The notes below the pieces were generated by a model. The model did not search any database. It saw nothing but the letters and a program-made list of their open reading frames with translations, and was not told the DNA's origin. Positions 25,501 to 37,500 of a stretch of 64,000 bases of DNA are shown here, in pieces. Source of the DNA: Camarhynchus parvulus (lineage: Eukaryota > Chordata > Aves > Passeriformes > Thraupidae); the NCBI RefSeq assembly GCF_901933205.1, contig NC_044572.1, forward strand, positions 36,115,501 through 36,179,500. Direction: 5' to 3'. The position numbers were made by a program, and so were the translations under genes. The number at the start of each line of letters is the position of its first letter. Position 1 is the first letter of the stretch.

Positions 25501-28500
25501 GAGAGTAAAGGAGCAAAAGCAATTCACAATGAAAGCCACTTTAAGCATTAGTAAGGGGAAATATGGCATCAGTTGATTGTGGTGTCAGTGGTATATATGC
25601 TGATTTTCAAGTACAACAGAATAAATCAGGAGTGAACTAAAATTTTCACTTGCTTTCCATGGACTTTAGAAATTACCATTTTCTCTTCCATGGTCTCTCT
25701 TCACAATCTAAGTCTTTCCTTCTTGCAGCCAATCCATAAAAAAAACATTCTACCAAGAAAAGATGTTGGTAACTCAGTCCTTCCTTTCTGATTCTCTGTT
25801 AAAACCATCTCAAACTTTAAGCAAATGTCTTAAATTTGCTTTTCCCTATTACATTGCATTAAACCAGAAAGCAAGTCCATATTACTATGTCTCTAGAAAG
25901 TAATATAATTTTCACTGGAAAAGTTAGAAAAATCCAAAATATATGTGTTGAAATGTTTGTATCTTAGAAAAAGTATATTGAATATAGTTTTTCAGTTCCT
26001 TAATCACAATTTATTCTTCCTTGTCTTATGATATCATTCACCAATTCCTTAGAACACCAGGCAAGGAATGCAGCAAGGATCAGCTATGGAATGAAGAAGT
26101 AAATAACACAAATTTGAAAAGAAAGAGATGGAAATAATGTAAGTCTCCTTAAAAGGAAAAAAAAAAAAACAACCCAATTTTAAAGAATTCAGAGAAAATC
26201 AGAAATGTTCTAAGGTTTTAATAGGTGTAAAAGTGATCTTCCAGGTTTTGGAGTAAAAAGAAAACCTGTTGGAGGAAACCTGTGATCAGTGCAAACAGTC
26301 ACTTTCTCTTGCTGGAAAAAGGATATTTGCAAGATGGAATTCCTAACAGAATCACAAACACTGACAAATGAGAGTACTGGCACAGACTACCACATCCAGA
26401 GAAAGATTCTTAGCACATTATGAACATAATCTTTCAGAAGACTCAAGGAGAGAGTTTCCATGCTCCCAGACAAAATTAACTCACATTGAAAAGGCCTCTT
26501 TGCACATAAATGGAATAAACCAGAACACCATCTAGCAAATGGTTTAGGATAAAACAAAATAAACAAGGATGCCAGTTTTACTGCTTCCTTGTGGAAAGAG
26601 AGAAAGGTTGCAAGTGCTGTGAATTCTCCTTGCATTGCGGAGTGGAATGGCAGTGACAATTTCACTGCACTGCCTTCTGTATCCAATTTTTCTTATTTCA
26701 AAATAATCGAAAAACCCACAGAAACAAGCTTGTTCTTTATATCTCTTGATTATGTGTGGACATACAGTGAACAAAATCAGGAAAAATAAAACCATAATTG
26801 CACAGGAGTGGCTTAAAATTAAAACAATAAAGTAACACTGTCTGTGTATGAACAAGACTAGATAGGCTTGTGTAGATGGAAAAGGGCTGCTTCCTAATAG
26901 AGTAAGACAAAGTTCTCCTTAAGATGGAGGTATGTAAGTTGCAAACATCTTCACAGTATGTTTAAAATGTAAGGACAGAGGCTATTGTAGCCACTTCTGG
27001 CTCAACTGCCAACAAAAGTCAAAGGGCAACCCAAGTGGTTTTAGTACCACTTTTGGAAGCGGGAAGAACCAAGGGGTAACACCTTGCACCCCTTGCCGTC
27101 TTTGTTCTGTACGCTCAGTGCCCACAGCTGGCTGGCACACGAGAAACGCCTCAGCCAGCAGGACCACATTGCCTTTCTGCATCAAGGAAGGAAACATCTG
27201 GTAAGCAGAATCTGTAAGAAGTCAGGGGGAGAAAACGGAATACAAAAGTCTTTCTTACACTAGATCCTCTGCCTGTTTGAAATATGAGCAGAAGAAGGAA
27301 TACACCTTGTCTACACAACCCACAGCTCTGAGCAATCATCATTTGTCATGGAATTTAAGGCATAGAGGAAATAACTTTATCTTGATACATGAGGTAAGAA
27401 TTAAACTTATATATGTGTAGAGATGTATTAAGAAATTATCCAACACAGCAGTCATGGGTCTCTGAATCATAAAGTAAGTTCATACACAAGTATGAAAAGT
27501 GAGCTTTTTTAGGCTATATATTTATTAGAAGCAGTATTAATGTATGAATCCACCTTGAAAGAAAATAAGTGTCCTTGAGATGTTAGATTCTATCAGCCAA
27601 ATTGAATGTCTGCATCAATGGTTCTCCCTAAAAGTCATAATTAGGTCATTAAAATATATTTAGAAAAATAGCCTGTAAAATAAAGTTAAAAAATACTCAC
27701 CTTCATTTTATTTCATAGGTCACTGTTATACCATCTAATAAGATAATTAAAAACATGCAAGCAGCTGGTACTGAGGCTAAACAGATTAATGTAATAGTCT
27801 GTAGTCATATGTGCTGGCAAGGGGTTCACCTCTTTGGCGAGGAGAAGGTCAGCTGCCCTTGGGAAGGGAGGAGAAAGACAGTATTTCTACTTTCCAGTGG
27901 CACTGCATTGCAGATACTGAAACTAAAGACCCACATCTATTTTCCTTTTCCTTTTGGTGAAGTCCAGCCCATTTGGACGTCCAGAAAAGGCTTTAACCAT
28001 AGCAGTAAAACAACACAGTACAGCAGAGCTGAAGTATTTTCCTTAAGTTTACATTTAAAAGCTGAAAGATATTATATGTCTAAATCCTTGTTCAAATGTT
28101 TCTAATAGTGAACTTCTAATTTTGATGACATGCTTCTAGGAAAAAATAATTGTAATTTCCTATTAGTAAAGCTCCTTCCTAAGTACACAAAGAGTACTTC
28201 CATAAGAGCATGAAGACCAGCTAGAAAATTCTCCGTTTTTTCTCCTGACCTGACAGGACACATTCACCAACTCAAAGAATATTTAGAAATATATGCCAGT
28301 TACATGTGCTTTTCACTAACATTACATACAAACTTTATGACCTAAAGGGAAATGCTCACTATCTGAACACATGCAGCATTACATCTGTGCTGTGCTTGTG
28401 ATCAACACAAGCAAGTATCACAAACTCTAAGGTGACACCTTCATATTAAAATAAAACCATACAAATAGTTCTGGAGCATCATAAACATACCAAAGAATAA

Positions 28501-31500
28501 TGTTATGTCATCCTTTATTAACAAATATACTTGGAGTCTTGTACTGGATAGTGTCAAATTGTCCTTTAAAACAGAGAATGTGGAAATCAAGCAACTTCTC
28601 CTGGGGTTTATTTTTTATTGTGGTAAAAACAATGTTTTTAAGAGCACTTTAATAACAAAACATTATTATTCAAATATTTTTGGAGTAATTTCTTTTAATT
28701 AAGTTGTAAAGGCCTATTACAGACAAAATATTAAGTAACTTTTGTTTCTGCAAAAATTTTCAATACAATTTTTCATGTATTAACCTTCTGCATATGTATG
28801 ACATTTACCATGATTCAAAGATGCCTTTGCCTCTTTTAGGGCAAAAATTCATTAGCTGGTCTTTTTAAAACATAATAGACTGAAACGCATTGGGTAAACA
28901 AGACTGTCATTAATTTTACCAAATTACTAACTTACCAAAACAATAATCCTTAACAGTATCCTAAAATAGGTCAAAATTTCTAAGGAGTCTTTAAAGAAAT
29001 AACAACCATTTCCCATCATTACCTTTCAAGATAGTTTAGGATTCACTTTTCACCTTTCATAAGGTGTTAGATGTTCAATTTTACTTAACATGCAGTCCAG
29101 AACTATAACTATCAAAACAATATCCAACCCAACCATCAAATGTCTCGCTAGATCATAGGAATTACTTGCCACTGAGAAACAAATACACGTTTTACATCTC
29201 AAGCACTACTACTAAATAATGGTGATAGCTTGCCAACTATGAAAAGTCAGAAGATACTTTTATATATATGTATACATACACACCTCCCCAATACACATAC
29301 ACACATATGTATCTTTTTTACTATTTTGCCTTTAATTATATCAATAATACTCTGGCAATGAGATATGGGACCCTTCTTAAAGACAAATTAACTTCAGTTT
29401 TCTAAGTTGGGCTCTTTGACAGAATATGAGTATTATTCAGTGGAACTTGTAGGCAACGTCGCATTTATTATATGCACTTTGGACTAAGGAATACATAGGT
29501 ACAAACACCAGCTTTAACCTCTACTTAATCTGTGGAGAATTAAAGAGTCGCTAAGATTTAGGCTGATTTAGGAAAAAGGTACCAAGTTCTGTCCTCCCAC
29601 TAGCTACATTCCCTGCATTGGCACTGATACCATGGGAAGCTTTGGCAGGAGGAAGTCATCAGCAAGCTCTCCCTACAAAGAAGGAACAGGTTGGGCTGGG
29701 TTAGCTCTCAGGACTAGCTCCCTGAGAGATGAGTGCTACTGCCTGAGTGGAGCAGGGGTGACAAGAAGGTCTCAGACCCCAGCTCCACAGCTCACACTCT
29801 CTGGAACCAAAGTCTAGCTAAAGCTGGCTGCTTCTTCTTCAAGTGCTGCCACTTGGCAGGTAAAACAGCTGGTGCTCCTGAGTTGATGACTTTCAGGAAT
29901 AAGTTTCCTGGCTTTAATGGCAGAGAGAGCTCTCAACTTTCTTTTGCTAAACTGGTTAAATTATATCTTGTGTACTTTTGAGAGACTGATTTGTGGTCTC
30001 TCTGTCTACATATGATACACACCTAAAAAACATGAAGATTATCCTGGGTGGTATTTTTCAGCCCTTCTTTTAACTTAGACAGTATGTTGCATGCAGAAAA
30101 CATGAATATGACAAGAAACAGAGTCATGCAGACCCTAAAATGGATCTTCTCACGTATTTTATCAAAATGAATATGCTAACTACCCTAGAAGAGTTTTACA
30201 TCATCACAAAGTAGGTCTCATTAGAGTTGACTTATTAGGACAAAGAAAATTGTAAGAATACCTAAATCAACCCACCCCAGTCCCACTTTGTCCCTGCAGG
30301 CACACCCTTTGTTCCAACCTTGCTCTTAGTCCAGAAACTTCCTCTGAGTGTTTGAATCGCAGCAAACTCTTTGCTGTTCCCTCTAGGTCCTTACAAAAAG
30401 TCTTTCTTTTCAACATCCTCCAGACCAGACTGCTCCTTGCTCTCCTTGGCAATGGCTGTGTCTCCAGCCTGCAACAGGTTCTCCAGCACCGTGTCCCTCC
30501 CTGCCACACCATGCCCAAGGCTCCCTGTGACCAGCACAGCTCAGCACAGCCTGCCTCACGCTCCAACATTCCCCACCCAGCTGGCTGCAACCAGGACAAG
30601 GTGAACAGGCAGGTTCCTCCTGCCTAACTGCACCTCTTTGAAGCAGAGATTCCAGCAGAGCACAAACCAAAAATGAAAAAAATGCCAACCAACACAGTCC
30701 ACTAAATGATTCGAAAATAATCATGTGGTAAGCATGTTTTGTTTTACCATACTTAAGCATGAAAATCAGATGCAATCCTTCTGGTTAGCACAAATCATAC
30801 TATTAATTTAGTAGTCACAAGGAAGAAGATTTTTTTGTAGCAGAGTCAGTATTTTGCAGGGTGAAAGATGAAAGTATACACCTGCTGATTAGCTTTCTGT
30901 GCTTTCAAGCACAAGACACCCTCTGGTATGTACCCAAGCAAGATTCAAACTCAATGACATTGCTTAAAAAAGTTTCTTTGACTGGTGTTTACTGCCAACA
31001 AAATTGAAATATTATTTTCCTGTCAAATAATCTCAAATTTAACTAATCTTGGCTTTGGTTTTTGAGATGAAATAATGAGGAAATAGAATTTCATGTGGTC
31101 CATGAATCCAGTTACTTTGGAGAAGATCAGAAAGGTGATCACTGGTGAATTGAACATTTCAACATTTAGCTTAGTTGCTGTGAGTTTACTTTATTGAATA
31201 CTTTGGAGGAAAAAAACCTACAAAAAACAACCTTAAAATGTTTAGGCTTTCAAATATCTTGTACTTACATCAGTTAAGTGTTTTGAACAACTTTTGAAAA
31301 AAAACAACAATACAGAAAACAAATTTTCACATCATTCCTTAATTAAATACTTCATGTTCTTTAGCTCACTGTATGAATTTAGATTCCACAATCCTCCTAA
31401 AGTATAGGACCTGTTCTTTCATATTAAATAGATTATGCTTATTATAATCAACCTTCTTAAAATTAGAAAATAAATATAAAAAATTACCAACCTGTAAGAA

Positions 31501-34500
31501 ATAAAAGTTCCATCTGAATCTGAGGTGGAGGGTGTGCTTCCATTTTCATTTGATCCTCCTGATACAAAAATAAGAGAAAACACCTTTGTTGTAAGACAAA
31601 TTCTGATATGAACACAATATGGATGACAACAGATACTGATTTTACCATATATGGTAACTTCAGTCACAACAAAACTCACCTAAAACTTACATAGATAAAT
31701 CTCAACTTTACCTTTTCAAATTCTTACAGACATCTTAACTAGCCTCCAAGTTCAAACTGGAGTCTGAAAGCTCTGAAAATCTGATACTTAATTTCACTTA
31801 AAGTTTTGATTGAGGCCCTTCTCAAATTATTAAACACAATTTAACTAGTATAGGGTTACAGAAGTACACCACGTAAGTAGATGAATTTGATTTTACCAAC
31901 ACTAAGTAAAAAAAAAGTAAAAGTTCATCTCTTTTGTGAAAAATTCTGAGCTTGCTTTGTGATTGCTGTTTGGTTTTTTTTGTCATAGCACAAGTTCAAA
32001 GCTTCCCTGAAAGTACCTATTAAGACGTCTGCCAAACATTTTATTTTACATCCTGTGGGCTGGTGAATACATGGAACAGTGATGTTGCTGGAAATCCAGG
32101 ATTACAAGGAAATTTTCCTTCTATAACTATGTCTATTGAAAGACTGCTAAAAGCCAGGAGTAACGTATTTTTCAAAGCAAATTTATTCTTGTCCTGTTTT
32201 ATACTGTTTATTCTTGCACTGTCATTTAGCTTGATAATTCTTCTATGTCCCTGTGTGCCCCCTTAGTTAATTTACAGGTAGCACTGCACAACTCTGTTCT
32301 CCCTTCTGCTGACTGAAATCAAGTTTTTTCAGTCTTTTTTCTAAATGAGTCTTCATATTCCCCATTTTCTTTAACTCAGTCCTTCTTACACATGGAAAAG
32401 GAGGGACAGGTGCTGTGGAAAGCACACTAAAAGTTCAGAGTTGATAATCTGGACAGTGGTTTTCTTCTCTATCAAACAAATCTTGCTTGATACAGATGAC
32501 ATTTGTGCCACTCCATCTTGCAGTTTCACAGCCATCCTTAACCAAATATGCCTGCACATTTACTCTCAATTTTTTATTCACAAGAAGAAGCTTTCAGTTT
32601 ACACAAAAAATTCTTGCTAGTGCAATACTGTTTGCAGTCCTCTTTTCTTCAGAAAGGACCAGTCCTGCCTGAATACTCTAGTTGCATTGGCACCAGATAT
32701 TACCTTCCAATAATTTTACTTAATAAAAGTCTATCAGCTCTCATTTTGTGGCAAGACAATAAATGAAAATTTTGGATAAGACTGGTTCAACCTCAAGTTT
32801 CACTAAAAAGAATTCTTTCATTAAAATTTCCATTTCCCTATTCATCCTAGAATTACTATACTTCACTAATCCCCATCCCTTTGATTTCACAGCATCTCCT
32901 GTGGCACTGCATCAGATGGTTTACTGAGATCCAGACAGTAAATGTATTTCCTGAAGGTATATTTTGAAAAGAAAGCAGGTTAGCTGGCCACAATGTCCCA
33001 TTTAACAAAACATCTGCAATAGAAGTTAAGCCATTTGCTTTGCTTTTCTCTCTTATTTCTTTCTTTAAAACTTTTTTAAAGCCCTGCACAGATAATGGTC
33101 AGCCCATGCAGGTGCTTTGCTATCACTTTCCTTTCCCCTGTTAATCTAAGTACAGGTACGATATTTCCATTCATCTGCCATGAACTAAAGTACTAAAAAT
33201 TGTTCCATGCAGCAGCATTTGTCAATACTTTTGAAGTCTGCAACTCAGATTTTTAGCTCTGCTAATTTACAGTATCTACCCAACTCCCATCTATTTTATT
33301 GATTTATTTTCAGGCCTTTGCCTGAAATTCTATTTTTACTGAAAATCAAATGTTTTCCTTTTGAGACCAGAGCTGGATTACATTTAGTATCATTTGTCCG
33401 TTCACGCTGTAGAATGGTTCTAGTTTTCTTTCTCAGCAAGCTTCTTTACATAGTCAAGTAATATTTTCCTGTGTATTTAAATTCTCATCTTATGATCTGA
33501 TTCAACTTAAATTTTGCTGATTGTTGCTATAAGCCCTCACTTTCTGATATCCAGGACGTGGCCTTCTTTGCAGATCAAGCTGCTTTTCCGTTCCTTTGAG
33601 GATCTTTGCTTATTCCAGACATTCCTTAAAAAATACTTAATCATTCATTTTGGCATAAAACTTCCAAGTATTTCTTTTCTCATCTAATTTGGAATGCAGG
33701 GTTTTTTATTAACTTTTGCACCTTTGTCTAAAACAAATCCCAAACCTCTACTACATCTTAGTTTAAAATCACTCAGTCCAGTTGATTTCACTAATTAGCT
33801 CTCTACATTTATTTTGAAAATGGAAATCCCACTTAATCAATCTGCTTTTTGTTTACTAAATTTAACTAAATTAACAACACCAGATATTTCATCCAGAAGC
33901 CGACCCTCCCGTTATTAATAACCATCTGTTCATTTTTTTCCCCTCATATCTTGTAAAATACTCTCCCATATTGGGACAATTTTCAGTAATACACTTTTTC
34001 ATATATTACCCATCTCCATATCTGATCCTGAGCATTCAGAGAAATGACTGAACTATGTTCAGTCTCTATTAAAGCCATATGGCCAGGTACAGTGATACTG
34101 GGCAAGTGCTACAGGGACACAGCACATCAAAATGAGTCCTGAAGGCACTACTGCACTTCATTTATACTTAAACTAAGCATTCACCTACCACTAGTCAGAC
34201 TGAAAAAAACCTCACCTTATTCACAATGCTAAGTTGAAATACTGAAAAAGTATGTCTTTTCAAGAATAGCAACATAATCTTCCTCCTTTCTGAAGAATGA
34301 ACTTTAAGACTATCTCCAAAAATGCATGGACTTTATATAATCTTTCAACAAAACCATTTGTCCTGCTTGAAGAGTGAACAGGACTTTGCAAAGAAAATAA
34401 GGATAATAGTTGTTCTTTCACCAGGATCCCCGTAGTCGGTAGGATCCTGGGTCTGCTACATCTGCTGAGCTGGTCTTCACAAACTACTCTAAGTCTAGCT

Positions 34501-37500
34501 TGCTTTATTCTGAAGAAAATAATTTCCTGTATTTAAATGATAGCCAAAATACTTTTGCATTTTTAATTGTATACTCATTGTTAATAAATATCATAATTAT
34601 ACCAGTTACAGTTTGGATACTTCTTTGTGAGCTGCCTCATCATGTCATTAGCGGCAGCTACCAAAAATGGATAGGGCTAGGTGTGTTCAGCTCTCAAACC
34701 CAGGATTTAATGGAACAGACCCTTCTGTGATTGCTCCCTTGCTCTGTCCTCTTTAAGATGGGTATGTCTGTTATGGCACCTTGAAAGATGATTAAGACGT
34801 TATTCATTGAAAGGGATAAAAATCATAAAGCCAAGAGTGAAGTATTCATTTTCTTAACAAAAGACTCCCTAAATTTTACCTAGTTTTATCCAAAAGGGTT
34901 TTTAGCAAGTCCTATTAAGTTTCCATAGCTAGTGATAAAGAGGACAAATAAGACTGCTGCTTCACTGACTAATGACATTAAGCTGTGGGAATCCATGCCC
35001 TGGATCACCTCTCCTCAGGAAAGTTCTAGTTACTCCTCCTGAAAAATATGGTGAACTCTCAGTAGAACAGATATACTACTTCTATCTTCTTCACTGATAT
35101 TGACCCAAATTTCTGGTAAAATTGGGATGTATACTAAACAGTTATGAATATAAGTAACAAAACTTGTGGTCCCCTTTAAAAAATTGATTCAGTATTATAC
35201 TGATTTTCAATTTCCTTCTGAAAGTCAGTTATGGGAAGAAGGGTTTTGCTAAAGAAACAGAGGATGCTCTAGTAACCCTGCCACAGACCTTGTGAAAAGC
35301 TTTCCTAACTTCAAACGCAGAGGCTAGGGGAAAAAAGGTAGAATAAATCCTGTCACACTTTCAGAGGAAAGAGAAGGGAACCGAGCAATATTGTAACAAG
35401 CACCTGTATCAAAGTAAGTATGGCTTTCAGCGCTAGAGCAGTTACTGGCTTTATTACAATAATAAAATAAGACTGTATCCTTCCAAAGGGCTTGAAAATT
35501 ACCTGGATTTCTCCTTCTTTAACTGTAGCAACTCTCTCTCCTAAGAATGAAAAGTTCCTCCTGAAACTGCCTCACTTCAGTGAAGTGTGTTCCCATACAC
35601 AGAGACCAAGGGCTAAAGGGAGGTGGGACTTGGGCAGCTGGAACCTGACGCTGCTGGACACAGCTGAAGGCTGTTTCAAGAGAAGTTGTGTAACGCAAAA
35701 CTGACACCTTCAATAACTAATAAAAAAAGAACATTTCAAATGCTAGCTTCTTTAGATTTCTGAGATGCATGGAGAATGATTTGCAACCTGTACACTTGCT
35801 AGGGTACTAGATTCACCCAGAACACATGGGCTTGTCACTTGCAGTAGCTGTTATCTTGTCAAGGATGTACTTGAGATTATAGGCATAGCAAAAAATGGGA
35901 GAACCCAGAATAAGGAAGATGCCTTCACTTCCTGAAGGTTATCTGAAAACTATGTGAAGAAATTTTAACAAGAAGCCTGATTGAAACTTTCACACTATTT
36001 TTTTGTATTTTTCTTTTTTAACAGCCTATTACACTGATAGAATCACAGAACTATTTAGGCTGAAAAAGATTTGTAAGATCATCGTGGCCTAACACTAACC
36101 CAGCACTGCCAAGTTCAGCATTAAACCATGTCCCCAGGTGCCACATCTTTAAAAAAAACAGATGTATTTTAAATATCTCCAGGGATGGTGACTCAACTGA
36201 TGGGGTACTTTCTCACAGAAGAGCTTTTTCAAGCACACAGTTTCCACTTTAGGTAGTAAGAAGAAACTGGACAGCATTTCAAAGCCCCAATTCACAGGCG
36301 GGAAGACACTCCGGGTATGCTCCAGGCACAATGAACACTGAGCTGAAGCATGTGCCCAGCAGAGTAAAAAAGCATGTGAAGAATGATGTAGAGATCAGAC
36401 ATTTCTCTCTCATCTCTCTCACTACTTGAAAACAGCAATTTCCTGTGAGATGTAAAAATTCAGCACTGGACTTTTTAAGGAGAAAGGGTGGGATACCGTC
36501 CTAACCAGCGGCAAGTCCATGAAGACAAGAAGCTTGAGTGACATGGCCTTGCTTGATGGCTGCACACCTAATTAAAAAAAAAAATCAAACTAATTTTTTC
36601 TTTTGAAAATATACTTTGATACTGAGGAATCCTCTTTAAACATATCCATATTTCTGCATGCATGTATACAGTTACACATGCAGGTCTGAATGTGGGCACA
36701 CATGTATTTATACAGTGCAAACCAATTTACGAATCCTGAGTCACATATGAAAGGGTTTTATGGCTGGCAGTTTAGGATTTTGTGATAAAAGTGATCCTAC
36801 TTAGGCAACCAAACTGTGCATTTCCCTGCTTACAAGTGTCACAATGGAGACAGATCCTTCTGCTGACCTGTTTGCACTCTGCTTAACGTTTTTCTTTGTA
36901 TTCTAATCAAAGGTTAAAGTGTTGTTAAAACACAAAATTTATTTAACATTGTGAAAATTTAAGTTGATATAAACACTCGGTCATTAATGCAGTGTTTTAT
37001 GATTAGAGACAAGTCAAATTTTAACACAAATCTATGCTTGCAGTCTAAGGCTGTCAATTCTTATAACATAACTTCAAAATTCCATGCTATATTAATTTTC
37101 AGCATATTTAAAGCTTAATAATTTAATGATTTATCCAATTTTAATTTATACTTTCAAAACCACTTCGAACAATCTGAGGTGCCACTGGAGATCACAACAG
37201 TGGTCCTGGTTAAGTCAAATAATAATTATAGTGCTTTCACTTTAAAGATGAGATTATTTTTAATTATTGAGTGAAGTACTTGAGGTACCATACTTATATA
37301 ATTACGCTACTCATTAAATGGTTATTGAAAGCTGAAATGTAATTTTAATGACAGCTACCTATTTTTCTTTGCACACTTTATAGATGACAGATCAGTCAGG
37401 AATTCTAGTTTGCTCAAAAAATCCTTGCAGCTGCACTGGTTCTTTCAGGTGTAAAACAATTAAGCTGTTCTTTTTTTAAAACTTTAAACATTTTTTTTCT

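Larger units (their letters stand above)
18399..31491 (-). other. TBC1D5 intron, 13.1 kb
   Basis: Contains the solo LTR at 21401-22475. The rest is AT-rich and unrecognised, with islands of moderate GC at about 27000-27200, 29590-29960 and 30270-30650 that show no splice-consistent exon. A TA/CA microsatellite lies near 29260-29315. Confidence 0.8.
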
